Below, one piece after another: positions 36,668 to 46,233 of a stretch of DNA of 64,000 bases. A model generated the notes under the pieces. It made no database searches and was not told the origin of the DNA. It saw only the letters and a list, made by a program, of their open reading frames with translations. Origin of the DNA: WJMT01 sp964624145 (lineage in GTDB: Bacteria; Acidobacteriota; Aminicenantia; Aminicenantales; Aminicenantaceae); assembly GCA_964624145.1 (NCBI GenBank), contig CAZUXT010000011.1:11813-75812 (forward strand), in the 5' to 3' direction. A program made the position numbers and the translations under genes. Each line of letters opens with the position of its first letter. The first letter of the stretch is position 1.

Positions 36668-37567
36668 ATGCAAAAAAAAATGGCTTTTGGATTCATCATC
36701 GTCTCCTTTACGGTGTTTATAGGAATGAATGGCTTTATAAAAGACAGGAATTCCGATGATCTGATTGCCTTCAATTCTGACCGGAGCGGGAATGACGAAA
36801 TTTATGTCATGGATATGCACGGCAACAATATCCAGCAGCTTACAAAAAATTCCTTTGTAGATTACTGTCCGTCTTGGTCCGATGATGGGAAATGGCTTGC
36901 CTATACATGTTTTAAGGATGACAACTGCGATATTTATAAAATTGATTTGGAGAGCGCTCAGATAACCAGCTTGACCCATCATGAAGCAAAGGACATAGAA
37001 CCGGTCTTTTCCCCGGACGGATCAAAAATGGCTTTTGTATCCGACAGGGATGGGAATCCGGAGATTTACATCATGAACCCTAATGGCACAGACAAAGTCC
37101 GGTTGACTGATAATAAGGCTGTTGATGTATTCATGCACTGGTCTCCGGATGGCTTGAGCATGGCCTTTTGTTCAAATCGGGACGGTAATTTTGAAATCTA
37201 TGTTATGGATGCAGATGGAAACAATATAAAGAGATTGACCAAGAACCAGAGCAATGATTGGACGCCCAAATGGTCTCCTGATGGAAGTAAAATCATGTTT
37301 GTTTCTGAACGTGACGGAGATCCAGAGATCTATATTATGAATCCGGATGGAAGTGATCAGAAGAATATTACCCATCATCCCGGAAAAGACTTTGAGCCGG
37401 AGTGGGCTCCGGATGGTTCCATGATCGTCTTTGTGTCTAATCGAAACGGAAATCAAAATATTTATACAGCCCTCCTTTCAGAAGACTATGAAATAAAAGA
37501 TATAAAACAGGTTACCTGCGGAAATTTTTCCGACCGCCATCCGGCCTGGCAGCCCCAAAAAAAGTAA
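36668..37567 (+). CDS. exported PD40/TolB-like beta-propeller protein
   Basis: The 299-residue protein has a signal peptide (about 1-24) and six propeller blades with the PD40 pattern SPDGSKMAFVSDRDGNPEIY and close variants, many ending in EIYIMNPDG. It is a single propeller of the TolB C-terminal type, without the TolB N-terminal domain. Such proteins bind proteins or glycans in the periplasm. GGGAGG lies seven bases before ATG 36668. It is divergent from the propeller-LuxR regulator and may be under its control. Confidence 0.85.
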   Translation: MQKKMAFGFIIVSFTVFIGMNGFIKDRNSDDLIAFNSDRSGNDEIYVMDMHGNNIQQLTKNSFVDYCPSWSDDGKWLAYTCFKDDNCDIYKIDLESAQITSLTHHEAKDIEPVFSPDGSKMAFVSDRDGNPEIYIMNPNGTDKVRLTDNKAVDVFMHWSPDGLSMAFCSNRDGNFEIYVMDADGNNIKRLTKNQSNDWTPKWSPDGSKIMFVSERDGDPEIYIMNPDGSDQKNITHHPGKDFEPEWAPDGSMIVFVSNRNGNQNIYTALLSEDYEIKDIKQVTCGNFSDRHPAWQPQKK

Positions 37568-37665
37568 AACAGAACCATTTGAGACTACGAACGTTATTAT
37601 TAAAGTGGATGTCAAATGATTTCAAAATCACTGAAATCATGATGTCTTGAAGAAAGGAGAAATTC

Positions 37666-38700
37666 ATGTTCAAACAAGCTGAAACCATCTTGAATCCTCT
37701 TTTTTTGGCGCTGGCGGTTTTGTTTTTTATCTTTATCAGCCTTCGTATCAGAGGGATTTTCTTTAAGAAGAAATCCCGGACTCCAATCTGGAAAAAAGAG
37801 AATGGATTTATCTACAAGATATCGGGATTGTTGAAAGCCTTCTCATTGCTGCTGATGGGAGCCGGTATCATTTATTTCCTTTTCATTATCCTTATATTTA
37901 CAGCCGTTCTTCATGCCTATGTAAAAACGCTCTTTATCGTGATGTTCAGCGCCTGGGCCCTTTTGGAATCCTATATGAGCCTTTCGATCCCGGAGAATTT
38001 GCCCAAAACTTCTGTATTCAGAAGGAGCCTTCACTTTTTGACCGTTGTGATTTGTATGGCTGGGGCCGTGTTTTTATTCCCGAAAACCATACAATCTTAC
38101 CCTTTCCCTGCAGAATCTGAATGTGTTCTGCTCGACCTTCCGGTCCGGGGAGAATGGCTGTCGGGCCAAGCCGGCGCCACGACAATGACCAATGCTCATT
38201 ATAAAAACAGATATGCCATCGATTGTTTAAAGATTGGACCTGATGGGCGGTTTTTCAAAGAGGATGAGAATGATGTAACCGATTTTTATTCATACGGCGA
38301 ACCGGTCTATGCGCCGGGAGACGGGCTGATAACCGAAGTCATGGACAGCTTTACCAGTGATGTCTTTGGGGAACCGGACACAGAAAACCTCGGAGGCAAT
38401 TACGTGATTCTTGACATAGGGAACGGAAAATATTTCTATGTTGGCCATTTAATGAAAGAAAGAATTCCTGTGAAGAAAGGACAGGCTGTTACAAAAGGAG
38501 ACATTCTGGGATATGTCGGCAATTCGGGAAATACCTCTTTTCCCCACCTGCACATTCACGTTCAAAACAAGGCAACCGCTGATCCTGAGGGAAGGGTCAC
38601 CTATCCTTTCCGCTTTAAAACAATGCACAGAAAGAGGCTGATATTCTGGCGGAAGGTCAGCAATGCGGCTTTAATACGAAATGACAGGTTTTGTGATTAA
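37666..38700 (+). CDS. membrane-anchored M23 (LytM-type) metallopeptidase
   Basis: The 344-residue protein has about four N-terminal transmembrane helices (residues 10-150) and an M23 domain from about 165. Zinc ligands are seen as His178 and Asp186 in HYKNRYAID and the HLHIH motif (His296 and its neighbours 294 and 298), with the G-YVGNSGNTS loop before it. The family cuts peptide cross-bridges in the cell wall, and a periplasmic orientation is likely. AAAGGAG precedes the ATG. The gene lies between two propeller-containing genes. Confidence 0.88.
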   Translation: MFKQAETILNPLFLALAVLFFIFISLRIRGIFFKKKSRTPIWKKENGFIYKISGLLKAFSLLLMGAGIIYFLFIILIFTAVLHAYVKTLFIVMFSAWALLESYMSLSIPENLPKTSVFRRSLHFLTVVICMAGAVFLFPKTIQSYPFPAESECVLLDLPVRGEWLSGQAGATTMTNAHYKNRYAIDCLKIGPDGRFFKEDENDVTDFYSYGEPVYAPGDGLITEVMDSFTSDVFGEPDTENLGGNYVILDIGNGKYFYVGHLMKERIPVKKGQAVTKGDILGYVGNSGNTSFPHLHIHVQNKATADPEGRVTYPFRFKTMHRKRLIFWRKVSNAALIRNDRFCD

Positions 38701-38829
38701 CCTATAGTCATTGAGTGTTCTGGACTAAGGAGAACCAGCAAAGAGGGCGAAAAAGTCTTTTGTTTTTATGCCTTGATAAAACCCCCTTCTTCTGTCATAT
38801 TCTTTACTTAGAGTATTTGATGGCCTTAA

Positions 38830-41628
38830 ATGACCAAAGCATCGATTGTCTTGAGATTCCTCCGAAAAGGCACCTTGATCAGACAAATAATATTTATTTT
38901 TACAGCTTTTTTTCTTTTTTCTCCTGTGCTGTTTTCCCTTAATCCGTCCATTCAACTAGACGAGTTTCTCTCAAGAATATGGACCGCAGAGAAGGGCCTT
39001 CCCCAAAACACCATCACTTCCCTGGTTCAAACAAGCAGCGGATATATCTGGTTGGGCACACCAACCGGCCTGGTGTGTTTTGACGGTGTTCAATTCAGGA
39101 CTTATTCCCGATCAAACACTCCTGCTTTGAGCCATGACAGGATATCCTCTCTTTATGAAGATGACAGTGGAGTTCTCTGGATCGGCACGGATGGAGGCGG
39201 TCTCTATTCATTATGCTCAGATCCAGCCGGTCAAAAATATCAATGGAAGCACTATACCGTTCGAGAAGGGCTTTCCAACAACAATATAAGAGCAATGATC
39301 AGTGACTGGGAGGGAAATCTCTGGGTGGGGACAGACTATGGTCTCAACCGAATAAGTCAGGATGGTATCCGGATCTATACCGCTGAAGATGGTCTTTATG
39401 ACAATATCATCACGGCCCTGGCCCTTGACATACAAGGCCATCTATGGGTAGGGACCCTGCAGGGGGGATTGGCTCAAATCCAGGATCATGCCATTTATAC
39501 CTACGGTCCGGAAAAGGGATTGTTGAATCCAGCGGTTCTGTCTCTGACATCGGATTCATCAGGCCATCTATGGGTAGGGACCTTGGAAGGGCTGTATTTT
39601 TTGAGCCGGAGCGCCTATGTGCTTCAGTCCATTCCGGGGACCTCTTATACTCCTATCACATCACTTATCTGGGACGATTCCGGCACCTTATGGATCGGAA
39701 CCATGGCGGATGGTTTAATGCAAAGAAAAAGAACTTCTTCTTCCGGGTGGATCCTGGAAAAAAGATTTCCGGACAAATATATCCATTGTTTATTATCCGA
39801 TAATGAAGGGAATCTCTGGGTCGGAACCGATACAGAAGGCCTGATTGAATTGAAAATCCCTCTTGTCACTAACATCACCGGAAGCCAGGGCCTGCCCGAG
39901 AACACTGTTTTTGCTGTGATAGAAACGCATGAAGGGTCCCTGTGGGCAGGGACAAGAAACAAAGGACTCTGTAAGTTCAAAGATAACCGGGTGATTGACA
40001 TATTTGATCGGGAAAACGGCCTCTCCGGGAATGAAGTTCTTACTCTTTTTGAAGATGCTCAGAGAGGTGTCTGGATCGGAACACAGGGACAAGGGCTCAC
40101 TATAATAAAGAATGGTCAAATGACCTCTCTGGCCGTGGAACACGGGCTTAAATCAAATACAGTCACTGCTGTCATTCAGGATACAAAAGGAGTGATGTGG
40201 ATTGGAACAGATAAGGGGCTTAACCAAATGAACGGAAGTGGCACGGAGAAAAAGGAGATCAAAGATATTCCCGATCTTGAAGGTTATTCCATTAAAGCTC
40301 TATTCCCGGGCAAAGAAAGTTATCTTTTTATAGGAACAAACAGAGGGCTTTTCGCATATAAAGAAGGGGATTCCCTGCAGCCCATTGAAATCGGATCCGG
40401 ATCATCTGTCCCGGAGGTCACTTCACTGTATGAGGACAGCACAGGAGTACTCTGGGTCGGGACAATCGGAAGCGGCGTCAAATGCGTTTTCGGGGAAACA
40501 GTGCTTTCCTTCACCACAGAAAACGGCTTAGTCGATGATTATATTTACGGCATCACTGAGGATAAGAGTCATAATATCTGGATGAGCTCCAATAGGGGAT
40601 TGATTCGGATAAACCGCACCGAAATCCTCAAAATTCTTCAGGGAGAAGTCGATTTTATCCATTCCAGCTTTTATGATGAATGTGACGGCATGGCAAGCCG
40701 CCAGGGAAGCAGCCAGGGCCATCCCTCTTTGATCACATCGTCATCCGGACGGCTTTACTGCGCCACGCCTAAAGGGATAGCTGTCATTGATCCCGGCAGC
40801 TTTCCCGTTCAAAAACAACTGCCTTCAGTCATTATTGAGGACGTTAAAGCGGATAATCGATCCCTTGTCATAAATGAAGAGAGGGTAATTCTTCCCCACG
40901 AACCGGCTGTATTGGAATTTCTTTTCACTGCGATTGATTTTTCCGCACCTGAAAAAATCCGCTTTGAGTATCAGTTGGAGGGAGAGGATGCGCGGATCAA
41001 ACATATTCTTCCAGGGGAGGACCGGAGTGTATCTTATATAGATCCGGATGCAGGCCTTTATCGGTTCACGGTCAGAGCCATTAACAATGAAGGTCTTCCG
41101 TCCGATACCATCCGCATGGTCGAAATCGAGATCAAATCTCCTTTTTACAGGACCAAACCGTTTTTTGCCGGATTGATCCTTTTAGCCCTTGTTCTGACCG
41201 GAGGGGGAATAGCTCTTCGCCAGAAAAAGAAAGCGCGCAAACTGGCTGATAAGTATAAAACTTCAGGGATCGATCCCGGACGGATGGATGAGGTAACGCC
41301 CAGGCTTCTTCGTCTTATGGAGGAAGATAAGCTTTATCTGGATCCAGGCCTAACCCTAAAGAAACTGGCACACGAGCTCAGGATCCACTCGAACCACCTG
41401 AGCCGGATCATCAATGAACGTTTCAGCCTGAGCTACAGTGATTTTGTCAACAGATACAGGATCGCCGAAGCACAGAAGATGCTGTCTGACCCCCAATACA
41501 AAGAAATGAATATTCTGGATATTGTTTATGAGACCGGATTTTATTCCAAATCTGTGTTCAACACAGCTTTTAAAAAATTTACGGGGAAAACTCCCTCTGA
41601 ATACCGAAAAGCCCGAAAAAAAAAATAA
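38830..41628 (+). CDS. membrane regulator: periplasmic propeller sensor with AraC DNA-binding domain
   Basis: The 932-residue protein has an N-terminal hydrophobic anchor (about 16-38), about fourteen regulator-propeller repeats of the form GxIWLGTxxGL, a Y_Y_Y beta-sandwich (about 690-770), a transmembrane helix (about 776-796) and a C-terminal AraC-type double helix-turn-helix (about 830-930, with LTLKKLAHELRIHSNHLSRI and a final GKTPSEYR). Like the protein at 33717-36440 it lacks kinase and receiver domains. The two share the sensor layout but end in different DNA-binding families. The start lacks a strong ribosome site. Confidence 0.9.
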   Translation: MTKASIVLRFLRKGTLIRQIIFIFTAFFLFSPVLFSLNPSIQLDEFLSRIWTAEKGLPQNTITSLVQTSSGYIWLGTPTGLVCFDGVQFRTYSRSNTPALSHDRISSLYEDDSGVLWIGTDGGGLYSLCSDPAGQKYQWKHYTVREGLSNNNIRAMISDWEGNLWVGTDYGLNRISQDGIRIYTAEDGLYDNIITALALDIQGHLWVGTLQGGLAQIQDHAIYTYGPEKGLLNPAVLSLTSDSSGHLWVGTLEGLYFLSRSAYVLQSIPGTSYTPITSLIWDDSGTLWIGTMADGLMQRKRTSSSGWILEKRFPDKYIHCLLSDNEGNLWVGTDTEGLIELKIPLVTNITGSQGLPENTVFAVIETHEGSLWAGTRNKGLCKFKDNRVIDIFDRENGLSGNEVLTLFEDAQRGVWIGTQGQGLTIIKNGQMTSLAVEHGLKSNTVTAVIQDTKGVMWIGTDKGLNQMNGSGTEKKEIKDIPDLEGYSIKALFPGKESYLFIGTNRGLFAYKEGDSLQPIEIGSGSSVPEVTSLYEDSTGVLWVGTIGSGVKCVFGETVLSFTTENGLVDDYIYGITEDKSHNIWMSSNRGLIRINRTEILKILQGEVDFIHSSFYDECDGMASRQGSSQGHPSLITSSSGRLYCATPKGIAVIDPGSFPVQKQLPSVIIEDVKADNRSLVINEERVILPHEPAVLEFLFTAIDFSAPEKIRFEYQLEGEDARIKHILPGEDRSVSYIDPDAGLYRFTVRAINNEGLPSDTIRMVEIEIKSPFYRTKPFFAGLILLALVLTGGGIALRQKKKARKLADKYKTSGIDPGRMDEVTPRLLRLMEEDKLYLDPGLTLKKLAHELRIHSNHLSRIINERFSLSYSDFVNRYRIAEAQKMLSDPQYKEMNILDIVYETGFYSKSVFNTAFKKFTGKTPSEYRKARKKK

Positions 41629-41633
41629 AAAAA

Positions 41634-41670
41634 CGTTCTAAATTGTAATTAAGGACGATTTTGTCTTTTT
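41634..41670 (+). terminator. weak rho-independent terminator after the AraC-type regulator
   Basis: CGTTCT (41634-41639) can pair with AGGACG (41652-41657, one G-T pair) across a 12-base loop, and a T-rich tract with five final T follows at 41658-41670. The stem is short, so this is tentative. Confidence 0.35.
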
Positions 41671-41727
41671 ATTCCGCTATTTTGGGTGCGAGATGATTGA
41701 GAAATAACTTTTTAAAAGGAGATAAGA

Positions 41728-42639
41728 ATGAAAAAGACAAAAGCTTTACTCATCACTGTATTGTTCATCGGACTGATGGCAGCCCCCGCATTTACGGCTG
41801 GATTCGAAAAAAAAGCAGAGAAAACTTTTGATGCGAAAAAAGAAGTCCGCATCAAACTGATACTGGGAGACTGCCGGCTTGAAAAAAGCTCTGACAGTAA
41901 GATCCATGTCCATCTTGTTTATGAATATGACCAGATGGAGAATTTTAAATTCCAGATGGTAGACAGAGGACGTTATATCAATCTGGAAGAAGACCTTAGT
42001 GGAAAAAACAATGACGGCTATTCCAGGTGGACAGTGGCTGTTCCTGACGATACGGAGGTCGAATTTAAAAGCGCCACCGGAAATTTTAAGATTCAGGGCT
42101 TAAGCATTGAAGTGGATGCCAGCACCGGTACAGGTGAGATCGATATTATCGATACAAAAGGAGAGATTGACGTCAGCACAGGTACAGGAGATGTCCTTTT
42201 GGAAAACTGCGCTGGCGATATCGAAGCCTCATCCGGAACCGGAAATGTTCGTATCAGAAACTGCGCTGGCGATATCGAAGCCTCATCCGGAACCGGAGAT
42301 GTCCAGGCTTCTGGCATCACTCTTGAGTATGAAGGAGACTTCTCCTCGGGAACAGGCGAAGCTGAAGTAGAATTTCCAGATGGAAAAGACTTTGAACTGA
42401 CTGTCTCCTCAGGGACAGATGATGCTGTCCTGATGATGGAGGGCAAACCCATTAAGGGTTACTTTGAATTCAGATGTAATGCCCGACGTGGAAGGATCAT
42501 ATCTCCTCTTCCTTTTGATTCGGAAAAACAGGAAGGAGAGGGAGACGACATATACCTCATTAACTCCTTTACAAAAGACAGCGGCACTCCCAAAGTGTAT
42601 ATCAGAACCGGGACCGGCAGAGCCCAGCTGGTGAAGTGA
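41728..42639 (+). CDS. exported DUF4097-type adhesin-like protein with SSGTG repeats
   Basis: The 303-residue protein has a signal peptide (about 1-23, ending AFTA) and a beta-solenoid body made of 18-residue units with S[TS]GTG turns. It has the same build as the TSGGS protein at 3468-4418. AAGGAG precedes the ATG. Two neighbouring units (from 42205 and 42259) are identical over 39 bases at a 54-base distance, so the array grew recently by one exact unit. The function is not known. Confidence 0.75.
   Translation: MKKTKALLITVLFIGLMAAPAFTAGFEKKAEKTFDAKKEVRIKLILGDCRLEKSSDSKIHVHLVYEYDQMENFKFQMVDRGRYINLEEDLSGKNNDGYSRWTVAVPDDTEVEFKSATGNFKIQGLSIEVDASTGTGEIDIIDTKGEIDVSTGTGDVLLENCAGDIEASSGTGNVRIRNCAGDIEASSGTGDVQASGITLEYEGDFSSGTGEAEVEFPDGKDFELTVSSGTDDAVLMMEGKPIKGYFEFRCNARRGRIISPLPFDSEKQEGEGDDIYLINSFTKDSGTPKVYIRTGTGRAQLVK
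42205..42297 (+). repeat. recent tandem duplication of one solenoid unit
   Basis: The 39 bases starting AACTGCGCTGGC at 42205 recur without change at 42259, a distance of 54 bases or 18 codons. Both copies encode NCAGDIEASSGTG. The identity at synonymous positions shows that the duplication is young. Confidence 0.9.
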
Positions 42640-42693
42640 GATAATTAAAAAAGTGATATTTATAGAATAAAAATAATTATAGGGGACCTTAAT

Positions 42694-44121
42694 ATGAAAA
42701 GTCGAAAATGGACAGCTCATCTCTGCATGATAATCTTTATTTGGATATTTGTGCTGTATGCTTTTCACTCACGAGCTGAGGCGGTAGAGTCAGACAGGGA
42801 CAAAGTCGTTACTTGGATAAAAGAAAATGTATTAGACATTAAATCTTTAGGTGCCTCCGATAATTTTGATGATTTGCATAAATTTGGGGAGATGGTCGGA
42901 GAAGCACGGATTGTCGCTCTTGGTGAAGCCACTCACAGTACCAGTGAATTCTTTACTATAAGGCATCGCTTGATTGAATACCTGGTCCTGGAGAAAGGAT
43001 TTGATCTATTCGGTATTGAAGGCAGTTGGCCACAGGCGGAACACATCAATAAATATATATTAACAGGAGAGGGCGATCCTAATCAGCTTTTATCAAACCT
43101 TCATTTCTGGTGGACAAACACAGAAGAGATGCTTGATATTATCAAGTGGATGCGTGAATACAATAAAAAAGCTGATTCTTCGGCAAAGATTAGATTCTAC
43201 GGATTGGATTTTCAATATCATTATGCTGCAATGGATAATGTTATCAATTATTTGAAGCGGGTAGATAAAGCAGCTGTAGATAAAGTAAAGGCGCTTTTCA
43301 TGCCATATCTTATGTTCTCCGGGAAAGTTTCAGGGGACGGATGGAATTTCCGGGCAGAAAGAAGGTACTGGGCAGTAACCAATTATTGGTATTTATCTCA
43401 GGACGAAAAAAAATTCTGCAGGGAAAAGTTGCAGGCTGTCTATGATTTTTTCGTGAAGAACAGGACCAAATATGAAAGGATTGATTCTCGTGAAGGCTTT
43501 GCACATGCACTGCAAAACGTTAGAACTATACTCCAGGCCGAAGAGAGATACACAAATGTAAGACCTGGCCGCGGACACGGTCATTATCGCGATCTTTTTA
43601 TGGCCGAGAACGCAAAATGGGTCTTAGATTTCTATGGTAGCGATTCCAAGATGATTCTGTGGTCTCATAATTATCATATTTCAGATAGCGAGGAAACATT
43701 AGGGGGGTACTTACGAAAAGAATACGGAAATGATTTACTCATTGTTGGCCTTACCTGTTATTCTGGGGCTTTCAATGTGACTATGCCTACGGATGCTCCT
43801 GATGCAGATTTTGGCCGCACAAGACCCATGCCGTGTGAACTGGCAGTGCCAACTCCCGGTAGCTTTGAAGATATTTTGCACAGTACCGGGCTTTCGCAGT
43901 TTTATATGGATTTGCGTCCTTTGAGGAACGGAAACCATTCAGAAGTGTCGGATTTCTTCAAACAAGAAATTAGTGCCTTAGGTCTCGGGACTGCATATGA
44001 TCCCAAAACCGGATTTGCCTTTGATAACGTTCATATTCCTGAGATATATGATTTAATGATGTTTATAGACAAAGCGAAACCGGCAAAATTGCTTCCGCTG
44101 CTTCCTATTCCTAAGAAGTGA
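42694..44121 (+). CDS. exported erythromycin-esterase-like protein
   Basis: The 475-residue protein has a signal peptide (about 10-30) and the Ere family core: VALGEATHSTSEFFTIRHRL with the catalytic histidine, FGIEGSWP, and LWSHNYHIS with the second conserved histidine. True Ere enzymes hydrolyse the macrolide lactone, but most relatives have unknown substrates and export argues against a simple resistance role. AGGGGA lies before the ATG. It starts the long run of exported plus-strand genes that fills the rest of the window. Confidence 0.85.
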   Translation: MKSRKWTAHLCMIIFIWIFVLYAFHSRAEAVESDRDKVVTWIKENVLDIKSLGASDNFDDLHKFGEMVGEARIVALGEATHSTSEFFTIRHRLIEYLVLEKGFDLFGIEGSWPQAEHINKYILTGEGDPNQLLSNLHFWWTNTEEMLDIIKWMREYNKKADSSAKIRFYGLDFQYHYAAMDNVINYLKRVDKAAVDKVKALFMPYLMFSGKVSGDGWNFRAERRYWAVTNYWYLSQDEKKFCREKLQAVYDFFVKNRTKYERIDSREGFAHALQNVRTILQAEERYTNVRPGRGHGHYRDLFMAENAKWVLDFYGSDSKMILWSHNYHISDSEETLGGYLRKEYGNDLLIVGLTCYSGAFNVTMPTDAPDADFGRTRPMPCELAVPTPGSFEDILHSTGLSQFYMDLRPLRNGNHSEVSDFFKQEISALGLGTAYDPKTGFAFDNVHIPEIYDLMMFIDKAKPAKLLPLLPIPKK

Positions 44122-44184
44122 GAAGGATTTTCCCTTAAAAAGAGGTTCATTATTCCGCATATTTAAACAAAAGGAGTTTCTATC

Positions 44185-46104
44185 ATGAAAAGGAAAACAG
44201 TCTTGATTCTCTGTCTACTATCCTATCTTATCATTATTCCACAATTCTCTTTCGCTCGTCATCAATCAATTGAGAGCAGCGTTTCAAATTCTTCTCAGAT
44301 TGCGAATCCAGGTTCGGATGATCCCCTGGGATTGGAATTGTACCTGGATGAATTTATAAACAGAAAAATGGGAGAATATCACATCCCCGGTTTGGTTTTT
44401 GTGATGGTTAAAGACGGCGAAATTTTTCTGAGCAAAGGATACGGTTATGCTGATCTGGAGAAGAAAATTCCGGTGAAACCTGGGGAGACAGTATTCAGGG
44501 CTGGTTCGGTCTCGAAATTATTCACGGCCACTGCTGTGATGCAGCTCTATGAACAGGAAAAACTGGATTTGAACAGGGATGTTAATGAGTATCTTGAACG
44601 TTTCAAACTGGATGAAAATTATCCTGAACCGGTGACCGCACATGATCTGCTCACCCATACAGCCGGTTTTCGAGGATGGGCCATAGGGATATACACTCGT
44701 AATGAATCCGAAAGAAAACCCCTGGGGGATTTCCTTGCCGCAAATATGACGCCGCGGTCCTTGCCTCCTTCTTGTGTCATCAGCTACTCAAACCACGGTT
44801 ACTATCTCGCCGGCCACCTGGTTGAGGTGATCTCCGGTCTCTCTTTTGACCAATATGTAAGAGAAAATATCCTGCGTCCGCTGGGAATGGAGAAAAGCAG
44901 TTTTGTGATGCTGGATCAGCTTGAGCCCAATATGGCCAAAGGATATTCCTACTCAAATGGAAATTACCGGGTTGTTCCAACTGGGTATCCGATACCCAGG
45001 CCCTCCCCAGCCGGTTCTTTGTTGGCCTCCGCAGAAGATATAGCCAGCTTTATGATCGCTCATTTGCAGGGAGGAGCTTATAAGGATCAGCGGATCCTGG
45101 AGGAGAATACCTGCCGGGAGATGCAGAAACAGCAGTTTGTCAATGATCCCCGGCTGCCGGGCATCGGCTGCGGATTCTACGAGTATGAGGACTACAGTCA
45201 GCGGGCTATAATGCATGATGGCGATGTGTCAGGTTTTTCCAGCCGTTTGTTTCTTTTACCCGAACACGATCTTGGCTTTTTTGTCTGTGACAATGCCGGC
45301 AATTCAATACTGCGTATGGAACTGACGGATCACCTGATGAGCCGTTATTTTACAAGGCCTGAAAGCCCGCGGCTTAAGGAGACAGCCAAAGACAACAAAT
45401 CTTTTGACAAAAGGCTGGCCGGGAGTTATCGATCTACCCGTATCGGACTGGATTCCTTTGACAAACTGTCCTACACCGGAGCTGTGTGGGAGATTACCGA
45501 AGAAACAGTTAAATCCTGGATAGAAGTGGAGCCGGGATTGTTTCATATACCAGGCAGCTCCTTACGGATTGCTTTTGGTGAAGACGAAAGAAGCCATATC
45601 AAATATCTCTATATGGATGCCCAGCAGATGCCCATATCATATGAAAAGCTGGCCTGGCATGAGAATTACCTGCGGTTTCCCATGATATGGTTCAGTTTTT
45701 TTGCGGTTTGTTTCCTCTGGATCGGTGCGGCAAATCCCATAGTTAAGAGAATCCGTGCCAGGCGAAAAGAAACTATAAAAACATCGCGACCTATCAGGCT
45801 TACAAAATCACTGGCGGTCATCATCAGTGATATCTATCTTGTTTTTATTCTGGGATTTACGCCTGCCTTCATTCTGAATGAAGAACAGATCGCTTATGGT
45901 GTTCCCTGGGTAATCAGGGTTTTGCTGGTCCTGCCGATTCTCAATCTTGTTCTGACTGCAATTTTTATCATTCTTTTCGTAAAAAGCTGGAAAGATAAAT
46001 ACTGGGATTTGAAAAAACATTTATCCTACACCCTGATAATCCTGCTTTTTATTGGGATCGTTTTCTACTTGAGTTACTGGAATCTGCTTGGTTTTCAGTA
46101 TTAG
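44185..46104 (+). CDS. exported class-C-beta-lactamase-like serine hydrolase with membrane tail
   Basis: The 639-residue protein has a signal peptide (about 1-25) and a serine beta-lactamase/DD-peptidase domain. Ser108 and Lys111 form the SVSK motif, Tyr201 and Asn203 the YSN motif, and HDGDVSG is the third motif. About four transmembrane helices lie in the last 150 residues. Relatives act as esterases, D-aminopeptidases or cell-wall peptidases. AAAGGAG precedes the ATG. It is 63 bases after the Ere-like gene, so the two may be cotranscribed. Confidence 0.88.
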   Translation: MKRKTVLILCLLSYLIIIPQFSFARHQSIESSVSNSSQIANPGSDDPLGLELYLDEFINRKMGEYHIPGLVFVMVKDGEIFLSKGYGYADLEKKIPVKPGETVFRAGSVSKLFTATAVMQLYEQEKLDLNRDVNEYLERFKLDENYPEPVTAHDLLTHTAGFRGWAIGIYTRNESERKPLGDFLAANMTPRSLPPSCVISYSNHGYYLAGHLVEVISGLSFDQYVRENILRPLGMEKSSFVMLDQLEPNMAKGYSYSNGNYRVVPTGYPIPRPSPAGSLLASAEDIASFMIAHLQGGAYKDQRILEENTCREMQKQQFVNDPRLPGIGCGFYEYEDYSQRAIMHDGDVSGFSSRLFLLPEHDLGFFVCDNAGNSILRMELTDHLMSRYFTRPESPRLKETAKDNKSFDKRLAGSYRSTRIGLDSFDKLSYTGAVWEITEETVKSWIEVEPGLFHIPGSSLRIAFGEDERSHIKYLYMDAQQMPISYEKLAWHENYLRFPMIWFSFFAVCFLWIGAANPIVKRIRARRKETIKTSRPIRLTKSLAVIISDIYLVFILGFTPAFILNEEQIAYGVPWVIRVLLVLPILNLVLTAIFIILFVKSWKDKYWDLKKHLSYTLIILLFIGIVFYLSYWNLLGFQY

Positions 46105-46133
46105 AAGTGCCATTCATTCTTTCCCGTTTGTTT

Positions 46134-46155
46134 GATATTATTTGGTTTTAATATC
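46134..46155. repeat. AT-rich palindrome upstream of the first YLGQK gene
   Basis: GATATTA (46134-46140) and TAATATC (46149-46155) form a perfect 7-bp inverted repeat around TTTGGTTT. It lies about 80 bases before the start at 46234 and could be a regulator site. Confidence 0.3.
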
Positions 46156-46233
46156 TTGAACAGACATCTTATGGATTGATACCAAAGTCATCGAAGTACT
46201 CAAACCAAATAAACATAAATGAAAGAGGAAAAA

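Noticed and set aside
41728..42639. Repeat array considered as CRISPR or tandem DNA repeat
   Set aside because: The repeats are in frame, vary by codon and encode an 18-residue protein unit, so they belong to the protein.
42694..44121. Erythromycin-esterase-like gene as an antibiotic resistance gene
   Set aside because: It is exported and has only family-level motifs; most relatives are not resistance enzymes.
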